Part shown: positions 16,258 through 23,502 of the stretch, piece after piece
Layout: every line of letters starts with the position of its first letter
How positions within the stretch are numbered: position 1 is the first letter of the stretch
Assembly (NCBI GenBank): GCA_934670115.1
Contig: CAKUOV010000032.1
Location: forward strand, 1-28,189
Source of the DNA: an uncultured Eggerthellaceae bacterium
Lineage (GTDB): Bacteria; Actinomycetota; Coriobacteriia; Coriobacteriales; Eggerthellaceae
Length of the DNA: 28,189 nt
Direction of reading: 5' to 3'
Made by a program: the position numbers and the translations under genes
Notes under the pieces: generated by a model
Told to the model about the DNA's origin: nothing
The model's database searches: none
Seen by the model: the letters and a program-made list of their open reading frames with translations, nothing else

Positions 16258-16845
16258 ATGGGTGGGGGCATTGGAGCGCGTAATTCAACCGGCCTTAATA
16301 CCGATGCATCTGGGTACATTGGTTATCTGATGGTGCGTATGGGTGTTGCGTTTGTAAGCTATCTTGCCCTTTTAGTTTTATGTATTATCCTTAATCCAAG
16401 CGAAGACAACCCCCCCCTAATGATGGTATGCGCGTGCGCAACGCTTATCTCTACCGTAAGCCTCGGCATCGCCTGCCTCAATGCTTTTGTGAAAACAAGC
16501 AACGCAATGCGCACGGAAAGCGAATCGGATTCATCAGACGACGAAAGCGCCGCCACTAAATCCGAAGCTACGGAAGCGGCAGATGAGCCCGAGTCTCCCA
16601 ACGACAGCCCCGCAAAAAAAGAGCGCTATTTCTTAATTGGAAAGAAGTGCGGTTTAACCAAACGTGAAATGGAAGTTTTCGGGTTGCTGCTTGAAGGAAA
16701 GAACGCTGGAGACATCGAAACAGAGCTCTGCATTTCTCGCTATACGGCAAAAACACATATTAGCTCGGTTTATAGAAAAACCGATGTCCATTCCCAGCAA
16801 GAGCTGATCGATTATTTCAATCAGGAGAACAGCCATGCCGAATGA
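16258..16845 (+). CDS. short membrane-anchored LuxR-type regulator (LuxR-A)
   Basis: This 195-residue protein has two predicted transmembrane helices (about residues 20-44 and 52-72), a highly acidic Ser/Glu/Asp linker (about 82-122), and a LuxR-type helix-turn-helix (about 132-190) with GLTKREMEVFGLL and TAKTHISSVYRKT. The usual Eggerthellaceae form, seen next door in LuxR-B, has about 12 helices and near 490 residues, so this is a compact or 5'-truncated relative. Its ATG is preceded by AAAGGA 10 nt away, and the terminator of UroD-B lies about 30 nt upstream. It overlaps LuxR-B by 11 nt, implying co-translation. It probably controls the flanking UroD genes, perhaps as a heterodimer (inference). 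Confidence 0.82.
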   Translation: MGGGIGARNSTGLNTDASGYIGYLMVRMGVAFVSYLALLVLCIILNPSEDNPPLMMVCACATLISTVSLGIACLNAFVKTSNAMRTESESDSSDDESAATKSEATEAADEPESPNDSPAKKERYFLIGKKCGLTKREMEVFGLLLEGKNAGDIETELCISRYTAKTHISSVYRKTDVHSQQELIDYFNQENSHAE

Positions 16846-18313
16846 AGCCGTTAAGCAGTTCTCTGCCGCCAAGACGCAAAAAACCCGAAAAGAAAGCAAC
16901 TCGGCATTGCCGACAAGCAACGTCACTCGCTACCAAATGGGCCTGCTAACACTGTTGGGCTCCTGTTCATGCATTGCGGGCATTATCTGTCTCATTGCAA
17001 TACTGAGTCCCTGGGGCCTTGTTGCATCGGCTCTCGTCTCCATTGTTGGCGCTCTTTCCGCTACGTTTATGTCGTTTATCATAAAAGTATTCGCCAAACC
17101 AACGGCTCGATTCAAGGGGCTACCGCTACTCACTTGCAGTTGCCTTCTTTCACTGGTAATGATTTTGGCAGCGACCCTCCTTATCTTGGATATAGCACCA
17201 TTCCAGGCGACATACATGTTAGCAGCCTGCGGAGGAAGCACAGGGGCGCTTCTGTTCGCATTCTGGTTTCCACGGATCTGCTCAATACCAGAGGATTCGA
17301 ATTCGCTCAGATACATATCGCGCGTTTCAATTTCCGCTTTTGCTATTGCTTCCCTGCTTGTTTTCTTCTTGCCGCTTTTCTTGCCAATTTTTGCCATCAT
17401 TTTATTTTACATGTCGTTTATCAGCGGGTTTTATGTTTTCAGCAAACATGAAAAACAGGCGCTGTTCGAAGGCGCCCCCGATGACAAGCCCGATCGAAAA
17501 TCAATGATCAATACGCAGTCGACAATCATGTTTGCGCTCAATCATTTTCAAGTAGGCATTTGTTGCGGAACAATAGAGACACTTCCAGAAGTTATTGTAG
17601 CGATTATTGCTCTGATTCTTGGCGGATTGATTCTGTTCATAGATCAACGGAACAAATGTGTTATATCCGAAAGCAGCTTGAGCTCCTGCTCCCATTCTCT
17701 TCCTGTTGTTGGATTGCTCTTCCTTTGCTCAAATATCGCTTGGCTTCGCCTTATTGCGATATTCCTTCTTGTAGGAACCTTCTCGATGATTTTCTCTGTT
17801 GGCCTATCCGCTATATGCGAACACTGCCGCATTTGTAAGCTCAACGCTATTTCCGTTATCGCGAAAGCAAGTGTTACCGATTTTGCCTCACTGGGGCTAG
17901 GCCTAGTCATTGGGTACTTTATAGTTGACCTTGATCTCTTCCAGTCCCCCACGCACCTTGTTTCGCTTGCGTTCGGATGCGTTTACTGCATTCTTGCGAG
18001 CTTTGTTGGCAAGGACCGCTACCCCGATGAGACCATTTTGCTTATGGGGGTTGACCCCAAAAAGCTTGAGAAAAGCTCTATTCAACAGAAATGCAGCGTT
18101 TTGGCGGAACGGTACGAATTAAGTCCGCGCCAAGTCGAAGTGCTTGAAATGCTTGCTGTGGGAAGAAACGCTCGCTTCATTGCCGAACGCCTGACTATCG
18201 GCCAAAGTACCGCGCAAACGCATATACGCGCTATTTATACAAAGCTGAACGTCCACAGTCACCAGGAAGTGGTCGACAAAGTCATCAATACCCGGCTTTT
18301 TGGGGAAGAATAG
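16835..18313 (+). CDS. 12-TM membrane protein with LuxR-type DNA-binding domain (LuxR-B)
   Basis: This 492-residue protein has about 12 hydrophobic segments (roughly residues 35-400), then a C-terminal LuxR/GerE helix-turn-helix (about 425-485) with YELSPRQVEVLEMLA and STAQTHIRAIYTKLNVHS. This layout is common in Eggerthellaceae, where such regulators sit beside substrate-inducible dehydroxylase genes. It lacks a receiver domain, so the membrane part is the likely sensor. It overlaps the end of LuxR-A by 11 nt and lies between UroD-B and UroD-C. The direct ligand is unknown. Confidence 0.9.
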   Translation: MPNEAVKQFSAAKTQKTRKESNSALPTSNVTRYQMGLLTLLGSCSCIAGIICLIAILSPWGLVASALVSIVGALSATFMSFIIKVFAKPTARFKGLPLLTCSCLLSLVMILAATLLILDIAPFQATYMLAACGGSTGALLFAFWFPRICSIPEDSNSLRYISRVSISAFAIASLLVFFLPLFLPIFAIILFYMSFISGFYVFSKHEKQALFEGAPDDKPDRKSMINTQSTIMFALNHFQVGICCGTIETLPEVIVAIIALILGGLILFIDQRNKCVISESSLSSCSHSLPVVGLLFLCSNIAWLRLIAIFLLVGTFSMIFSVGLSAICEHCRICKLNAISVIAKASVTDFASLGLGLVIGYFIVDLDLFQSPTHLVSLAFGCVYCILASFVGKDRYPDETILLMGVDPKKLEKSSIQQKCSVLAERYELSPRQVEVLEMLAVGRNARFIAERLTIGQSTAQTHIRAIYTKLNVHSHQEVVDKVINTRLFGEE

Positions 18314-18340
18314 CGGGTGCAGCACTGCATAGCCGCAAGC

Positions 18341-18380
18341 TAAATCGTTGCAGAAAAGCAGCCTTCCCCGTAACGATTTA
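18341..18380 (+). terminator. inverted repeat after LuxR-B
   Basis: TAAATCGTT (18341-18349) pairs perfectly with AACGATTTA (18372-18380) over a 22-nt loop, 27 nt past the LuxR-B stop. No U run follows. It is a possible terminator or regulator-binding dyad. Confidence 0.4.
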
Positions 18381-18450
18381 GTCATCTATCTGCTCCTTTG
18401 TCATTGGCAGCCCATTGCAAAAAGGGTATCATTTACTAAGGCTTCCAGCT

Positions 18451-18485
18451 GTGTGTTCGCGACTTTTTCGTGGCCTTGAACACAC
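18451..18485 (+). promoter_or_regulatory. inverted repeat upstream of UroD-C
   Basis: GTGTGTTC (18451-18458) and GAACACAC (18478-18485) form a perfect 8-bp dyad with a 19-nt spacer, about 95 nt before UroD-C. It could be an operator or a leader hairpin. The rest of the 265-nt gap holds nothing else that I can support. Confidence 0.4.
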
Positions 18486-18578
18486 GACTGAAACCATCGA
18501 ACTTTAAGGCATCAACGATTTTGGAGAGGATCGCGCCGACAAGTTCGCAGGAGAAAAAGCATCTTGAAAGGAGAGCAT

Positions 18579-19673
18579 ATGGGTATTCCGTTTGATGAAA
18601 AGGAACTGGAAATTTCAGGCATTGTTCCTGCCACCGCAAAAACACCTGCATTCGAGAAATTCACTTACCCCATCCCCGAGCGCGAAGCTTATCGCAACAC
18701 TTTAGCTGGTCATCCAACTTGGTTGATCACCGGATATGAAACCCAGCGTTTCTATCCAAGCGTTAACCCCGAAGCCATAGCCCGCGGCATGGTCGCCGAA
18801 GCAAAACCGTTCAACGCCGCAGAGCAAGCTGGCGGATTAGACATGTTTGGTATCGAGTGGGTATTCATGCCTGCAGTGGGCGGCTCGATGGAGGTCGAGT
18901 GCGAGCGGCTCCTGGAAGACGTCAACGACTGGAAAGATGTCGTCAAATTCCCCGATGTTGACTCATGGGACTGGGAAGGCTCGGCCGAACTCAACAAGGA
19001 CTACATTGACCCCGACAAGTTTATTCAGCCGTGGCTTTACACGGGCTGGTTTGAGCGCTTAATTTCCTTTATGGGCTTTGAAGAAGCGGCTGTTGCCCTG
19101 CTTGACGAAGACCAAGAAGACGCCGTCAGAGACCTTATGATGGCTCTCTCTGACACCTACAACAACATCATCGATCACTACGTCAAGTACTTTGACCACA
19201 TTGACAGCTTCTTGATTCATGATGACTGGGGCTCTCAGATGGCTCCCTTCTTCAGCCCCGATGTTGCCGCAGATTTGATTGTTCCCGCAATGAAGAAGGT
19301 AACCGACCACTTACACGAACTGGGCCTTTACAGCGAACTGCACAGCTGCGGCAACCATGGTGCGCAGCAGATCGAAAACATCATCGCTGCAGGCTGGGAT
19401 GCCTGGATGCCCCAAAAAATGAACAACATCGATGCGCTCTGGCAGCAATACGGCGATAAGATCCTGCTATGCCCCCAGATTCCCCAAAACCTGAAAGACA
19501 TGACCGAAGAAGAACAGATTGCAGCCGCTGACGAATACGTTCAGAAGTACTGCACCACTCCCGGCAAACCAGTGTTCATCAACATGTACGACAAAGCGTT
19601 GCTCACTCCTGCCTTTGCGAAGGAAATGTACAAGCAGTCACGCCTTGCTTACAACGAATGGCCCGAAGCGTAG
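18579..19673 (+). CDS. UroD-family methyltransferase-like protein (UroD-C)
   Basis: This 364-residue protein starts at ATG 18579-18581, chosen because AAAGGAG lies five nt upstream; a TTG at 18564 would add five residues but falls ahead of that site. The block LIHDDWGSQMAPFFSP (about 212-227) and an intact HSCG metal motif (His255, Cys257) with Cys325 in YVQKYCTTPGK match the HxC...C zinc triad of corrinoid/coenzyme methyltransferases such as MtaA. It is thus the only UroD protein here with a canonical site, and is clearly diverged from UroD-A/B/D. It lies downstream of the LuxR pair and ends before a strong terminator. Likely a methyl transfer step; the donor is unknown. Confidence 0.88.
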   Translation: MGIPFDEKELEISGIVPATAKTPAFEKFTYPIPEREAYRNTLAGHPTWLITGYETQRFYPSVNPEAIARGMVAEAKPFNAAEQAGGLDMFGIEWVFMPAVGGSMEVECERLLEDVNDWKDVVKFPDVDSWDWEGSAELNKDYIDPDKFIQPWLYTGWFERLISFMGFEEAAVALLDEDQEDAVRDLMMALSDTYNNIIDHYVKYFDHIDSFLIHDDWGSQMAPFFSPDVAADLIVPAMKKVTDHLHELGLYSELHSCGNHGAQQIENIIAAGWDAWMPQKMNNIDALWQQYGDKILLCPQIPQNLKDMTEEEQIAAADEYVQKYCTTPGKPVFINMYDKALLTPAFAKEMYKQSRLAYNEWPEA

Positions 19674-19713
19674 ACGCCGCAAACAAGCAAACCATCACAA
19701 ACACGTAATCCAA

Positions 19714-19745
19714 GAAGGGGTTTCAGCGGAAACCCCTTCCCTTTT
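19714..19745 (+). terminator. strong hairpin terminator after UroD-C
   Basis: GAAGGGGTTTC (19714-19724) pairs perfectly with GAAACCCCTTC (19729-19739) around a 4-nt loop, followed by CCTTTTAT. It ends the plus-strand block. Confidence 0.92.
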
Positions 19746-19782
19746 ATAGCCACTAGGCCACACATCATCAGCCGACTTGCAA

Positions 19783-19822
19783 AAAAATACAAAAGTCCCG
19801 ACCGAAGCAAATCGATCGGGAC
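19783..19822 (-). terminator. Rho-independent terminator of the PrpD gene
   Basis: Read on the minus strand, GTCCCGA...TCGGGAC (19822-19816 with 19801-19795) is followed by TTTTGTATTTTTTTG, a clear U tract. It lies 37 nt beyond the MmgE/PrpD stop, so the right minus-strand block ends here, convergent with UroD-C. Confidence 0.85.
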
Positions 19823-19859
19823 CCTCGAATCAATCACACCGCTAAAAGTAATTTCTTGT

Positions 19860-21254
19860 TTAACGAATCAAATCCATCAGCTTGGAGACATCGTCAAGAT
19901 TCTCAAGGTCTTGAATAGTCTTGACAATCGCATCTGCGTTCTCCTTCGAGACACGCCCACCGAATTCGATATTCGCATAATACTTGCCGAAGAACTGCTC
20001 TTCGGTCATGCGGCTACGATAATAATCGCCCAAAGGATACGTTGTATGGTATTCAAGCATAGAGCCGTCAGCCAACTTGATTTCTGAATCGACCTTGAAC
20101 GAAGAAGTTCCCGCAGGCTGATCGGGAATCAGATTTACCTTCTCCAGCATCTTGCCCAAGCGCTCTTCGGTCATCATCTCGGGAGTAAAGAATTCCGCAC
20201 GAACATCACCACGAAGAACAGCAGTGGCAACTAAGAAATCAATGCTAAACGCACCTTGGAAGTTCTTGCTCATGCCGAACTTAAACCCTTGGCCCACAAA
20301 GTTCTTGGAACCCTGAGTGATATGAACGTTGATAGATTCAACCTGTTCAGGCTCGAAGGAACGACCGCCAAGCGCATTGAGCACAGAGTCAATGGAAGCA
20401 TGGGTTGCACGACAGCTTGGCCACGGCTTGATAACGCAGTCGGCAATAAAACGCTTGCCGTAATCCTTGAGCATGATTTCGGGCGACGGATTAGAATAAT
20501 ACAGTTCAAAGAAACCACGCGTGCCGTTAATCGGGTCAGATAAACAATCGACATAACCACTTCGAGCAAGCTTTGCGGCAAAGATACCATTCTTAGCGGA
20601 AGCAGAAATGGGGAACTTGAAGATAACCGTCTTTTCAAATACGGTCTGCATGGAACCGCTCATCTCATTTACCGCGACAGCAAGTGCGCCTTTCGCCTCT
20701 TCCTTGGTCAGCCCAAGCAACAAACTCGCAATAAGAGTTGATCCCAGCAAATTAGCAGTGCCGTTACCATCAAACTTATCATGAACGCTGAAGCAACCGG
20801 CGTTAAGGGCACGGGCAGTCAAGTCATCGCCTAAAATAAGCGCACGTAGCAAGTCTTTGCCAGATGCATGCATCGCCTCGGCGGCAACAAGAGCCGTAGG
20901 AATAGTCGTACCAGAAATATGCGCCGCAGTCGTAGGGCCAGCAACTTCGATAGATTCAGCATCAATCGGCTCAAAGTCGTAGGAACGCATGATAATAGCA
21001 TTCAAAAATGCGGCGGCCTCCATAGGCAGCTTGATACCAAACGTTGCAACAGACGCTTCTTCTTTGCCACCAGAAGCAGCCACCATTTCCACCGTTGCTC
21101 GCGTATCGGGAATGGTCGCGCCAATTGAAAGCACGCCCATCGCATCAATCAAGCGCGTTTTCGCTCGCTGAATAGCTTCTGGCTCAATGTCTTCAAACTT
21201 AGTTTCATAAACGCGATCCAAAATAAAATCGGTGTAGTTGACGGTATCGGACAT
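19860..21254 (-). CDS. MmgE/PrpD-family protein
   Basis: This 464-residue protein matches the MmgE/PrpD superfamily (2-methylcitrate dehydratase, cis-aconitate decarboxylase and related lyases or isomerases) in length and in blocks such as RLIDAMGVLSIGA near the N-terminus, the glycine-rich all-helical domain (DKFDGNGTANLLGSTLIAS) and CRATHASIDSVLNALGG. The family acts on small di- or tricarboxylic acids. It follows UroD-D after 222 nt that contain small palindromes, and GGAGG lies 6 nt before its ATG. No citrate-synthase or other methylcitrate-cycle gene is nearby, so propionate metabolism is not indicated. It may dehydrate or isomerise an acid produced by the neighbouring enzymes (inference). 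Confidence 0.88.
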   Translation of the reverse strand: MSDTVNYTDFILDRVYETKFEDIEPEAIQRAKTRLIDAMGVLSIGATIPDTRATVEMVAASGGKEEASVATFGIKLPMEAAAFLNAIIMRSYDFEPIDAESIEVAGPTTAAHISGTTIPTALVAAEAMHASGKDLLRALILGDDLTARALNAGCFSVHDKFDGNGTANLLGSTLIASLLLGLTKEEAKGALAVAVNEMSGSMQTVFEKTVIFKFPISASAKNGIFAAKLARSGYVDCLSDPINGTRGFFELYYSNPSPEIMLKDYGKRFIADCVIKPWPSCRATHASIDSVLNALGGRSFEPEQVESINVHITQGSKNFVGQGFKFGMSKNFQGAFSIDFLVATAVLRGDVRAEFFTPEMMTEERLGKMLEKVNLIPDQPAGTSSFKVDSEIKLADGSMLEYHTTYPLGDYYRSRMTEEQFFGKYYANIEFGGRVSKENADAIVKTIQDLENLDDVSKLMDLIR

Positions 21255-21327
21255 AATTCCTCCATCCTTTCATCTTTTTCTTATTTTCGCCACTCCAATA
21301 CAAAATGCCGAGCCTCTCCAAACCCAG

Positions 21328-21436
21328 CATTGCTGCAATGGAACACCAGACCAAGGCAACAAACTCATATTGAGTTCGCAGATTTCTTACCGCGTAGAAC
21401 GGGACCGGAGAGATCGCTCCGAAATAGAGCAACCTC
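21328..21436. promoter_or_regulatory. cluster of small palindromes between UroD-D and PrpD
   Basis: Within the 222-nt gap are a 13-bp palindrome CATTGCTGCAATG (21328-21340), the dyad AACTCA/TGAGTT (21362-21376), and an interrupted hairpin AGAG..GCTC/GAGC..CTCT at about 21411-21436. They may be operator sites or a leader controlling PrpD separately from UroD-D. Functional evidence is absent. Confidence 0.35.
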
Positions 21437-21476
21437 TCTGATCCAGAAAAACCATCGCACTTAGACAGCGCTGATT

Positions 21477-22523
21477 CTATGCAAGCGGATGCTTCTGAGC
21501 CCATTCGCGCCCATACCTGCGCAACTCAGCTTTGGCGATAGCGTCATTCGTAGGGCTGTTGTAAAGCGCAGAATTGCTCAACGCTGGGAAGAAGTGACCA
21601 GTGGGGCAATACGTGTCCACAACACGATGGATCTCGTCAATAACCTCTTGCTCGGTCACCTTGTCAGAGTCGATTGCCGGGCAGTCAACGCCACCTTTAA
21701 GGGCCATACGCCCCGCAACTTTCTCTTGAATTGCAAGGATATTGTTCTGAGGAATAACATCCGCCCAAACATCGATGCCCATTTCAACCATGTCTTCCAC
21801 AATGGGCTCGCAAATGCAGTCAGCGTGGTGCACAAACAGCATTCCCTCTTCATGAGCTGCTTCAACGATCTTGGTATGCAACGGCTTAATGATCTCGCGC
21901 CATGTCTCGGGAGGCAAGAAAAGATTCTGCTTAGAACCCCAGTCGTCCTGATAGAAAATCATGTCGGGATGAATTTGGCGTGCCGCCTCGTGGATATAGC
22001 GAATCTTCCAGTCCGCTACAACTTCCAGCATTTCAGCCATAGCCTCGGGCTCTTCCAAGTAGGCACAGAAGGCATCTTCCATACCCATCAGGAAGTGGCT
22101 GCGCTCGAATAAGCCGCAAGCACTGAACAGGCATACGTACTTAGCGGTTCGATCCACGCTATCAGCGACCGCTTCAGCCTTTGACCAATCAAGCCCCTCA
22201 ACAGGCGGCAAAATAATCTGATCTTTCCAGTCCTCGATATCTTTAATGACCTTGTTCTCGTCGGTGATGACGGGATGCGCACCAGGAGCCGTTGGCAAAA
22301 AGCAGCGTGTGACGCCCCAAGGGTCAACATGCTCTTTGCCATCCTTTGGAATGGCACATGCCACAAAATGCGGATCAGGAACAATCGTCGCGGCACTCAT
22401 GATATCAAAGTAGTACTCTGGCTGTTCTCCTTTGAGAATCGCTTCTGCGTTTTCGCGCATCGTCATTTTGTCTCCAGGTTGCGCAAAACGATCTGAAGAC
22501 GAAACATCATATAGCTGAACCAT
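21477..22523 (-). CDS. UroD-family methyltransferase-like protein (UroD-D)
   Basis: This 348-residue protein is the close paralogue of UroD-A: both share GDKxTxRENA near residue 20, HPxITDENKVIKDIEDW, SHFLMGMEDAFC, QDDWGSKQNLFLPP (about 192-205) and HHADCICEP (232-240), plus Cys306 in VDTYC. The metal site is again HxD-CxC in place of HxC. AAAGGAG precedes the ATG. It follows the DnaA-like ATPase after 44 nt, downstream of ZnR4, so the same three protein types found at the left edge occur together here. Likely a corrinoid- or thiol-dependent methyltransferase or demethylase component; substrate unknown. Confidence 0.88.
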   Translation of the reverse strand: MVQLYDVSSSDRFAQPGDKMTMRENAEAILKGEQPEYYFDIMSAATIVPDPHFVACAIPKDGKEHVDPWGVTRCFLPTAPGAHPVITDENKVIKDIEDWKDQIILPPVEGLDWSKAEAVADSVDRTAKYVCLFSACGLFERSHFLMGMEDAFCAYLEEPEAMAEMLEVVADWKIRYIHEAARQIHPDMIFYQDDWGSKQNLFLPPETWREIIKPLHTKIVEAAHEEGMLFVHHADCICEPIVEDMVEMGIDVWADVIPQNNILAIQEKVAGRMALKGGVDCPAIDSDKVTEQEVIDEIHRVVDTYCPTGHFFPALSNSALYNSPTNDAIAKAELRRYGREWAQKHPLA

Positions 22524-22567
22524 CTTTTTCTCCTTTTCCTTAAGGAACTCTTCGATATTGCTCTCTC

Positions 22568-23230
22568 CTATTCGGTATAAGCTCTTACCGCAGCAGCATC
22601 GAATATCGTTCCGTTCTCCACTTCAGCAATTTGCAATAAATACCTTGCTTTGTTTTTTATCTCGTCGAGCGTGCTAGACGATGACACAAGGTATTCACGC
22701 GCGTCATCATTAAAAGACCTGCTGTTGTCACCTGAATAAATTTTCTCGAACACGTCAATCGCATCCTTTAGGCTCTCCTTCCCAAAGGATGCAATGCTAA
22801 TCACTTTGAAGTCAGCCATAGCATCTTGCAGTTCAGCCATCCCAAGTTCATCAGGCATTTTCCTGGTAGCAAAACAAGTAGCCAACCCTTTACGATTTCT
22901 CTCCGCAATCATAAGTTCAAGCAGTTTTGCTGTTTCGGGATGATCAACCGCAGCCTCAACTTCGTCAACAAAGAGAACAGGAATCTCGCCGAGCGTATCG
23001 AAGAAATCATCATCCAAATCAAGATCGAAGCGAAGCATTATAGCAGCAGTAGGAACCAAAAGGGCTTTCTTACCCGCCCTTTCCTTTCCAATAGTCAGCA
23101 AATGAGTCTTCCCCGACTGCTGCGGACCGCAGATGACCACATTTCCGCAAGCTCGGTCAACAAGGCCGCATACGCTTTCATACGCTTCGCGGTTTTCCTC
23201 TGCAACTACGTAATCGACACTCGTATACAT
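22568..23230 (-). CDS. DnaA/Hda-like AAA+ ATPase
   Basis: This complete 220-residue AAA+ protein has Walker A GPQQSGKT (35-42), Walker B VLFVDEVEA (85-93), a sensor-1-like segment ATCFATRKMPDE (about 117-128), and a C-terminal lid of helices (about 150-215). Size and order fit the Hda/DnaA-ATPase type; there is no DNA-binding domain IV. The stop codon of ZnR4 is part of the TGAGG that serves as its ribosome binding site, implying coupling. UroD-D follows 44 nt later. The partial homologue at 1-346 has the same neighbours. In Hda the fold controls DnaA; here context suggests ATP-driven remodelling or regulation of the UroD or partner enzymes (inference). Confidence 0.82.
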   Translation of the reverse strand: MYTSVDYVVAEENREAYESVCGLVDRACGNVVICGPQQSGKTHLLTIGKERAGKKALLVPTAAIMLRFDLDLDDDFFDTLGEIPVLFVDEVEAAVDHPETAKLLELMIAERNRKGLATCFATRKMPDELGMAELQDAMADFKVISIASFGKESLKDAIDVFEKIYSGDNSRSFNDDAREYLVSSSSTLDEIKNKARYLLQIAEVENGTIFDAAAVRAYTE

Positions 23231-23239
23231 AATCGAACC

Positions 23240-23446
23240 TCATTCGTTCACGATTACTGGTTTTATCACCGATGAATGATCCCGAGCTGGAGCATTGGGC
23301 ATTTGCACCGCTTTAATCTTTCTTCCGCCGCAGTTTGGACATGCGGAGACACCAATTGGCATAGCCGTACCACATTCGGCACATTGCAGCTCAGTACGCG
23401 TAGAATATAGACCGCACTGATTACAATGGGTGCAGGTGTAACACAT
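23240..23446 (-). CDS. small CYxC double zinc-ribbon protein (ZnR4)
   Basis: This 68-residue protein starts MCYTCTHCNQCGLY; the ATG at 23444-23446 is preferred over one five codons earlier because the paralogues begin at the same place and AAAGAAG lies just upstream. It carries CAEC and CPNCGG knuckles and a tail without cysteines. It is most like ZnR1, with a shared QCAxC...PIG...CPxCGG core. It is followed closely by the DnaA-like ATPase and then UroD-D. It is probably a zinc-binding helper or adaptor; no named family recognised. Confidence 0.75.
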   Translation of the reverse strand: MCYTCTHCNQCGLYSTRTELQCAECGTAMPIGVSACPNCGGRKIKAVQMPNAPARDHSSVIKPVIVNE

Positions 23447-23502
23447 TTCAACTTCTTTCATTGCTTAGCTGTTGCAGCAAGCTTCGACTTTCAAGCGTTG
23501 CC

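Noticed and set aside
21205..21504. Minus-strand open frame in the UroD-D/PrpD gap
   Set aside because: It overlaps the ends of both neighbouring genes, has no ribosome binding site and no known features; the palindromes in the gap suggest control DNA.
22568..23230. Replication initiator or chromosome origin suggested by the DnaA-like ATPase
   Set aside because: No DNA-binding domain, no dnaN/gyrB/recF neighbours and no cluster of DnaA boxes noticed nearby.
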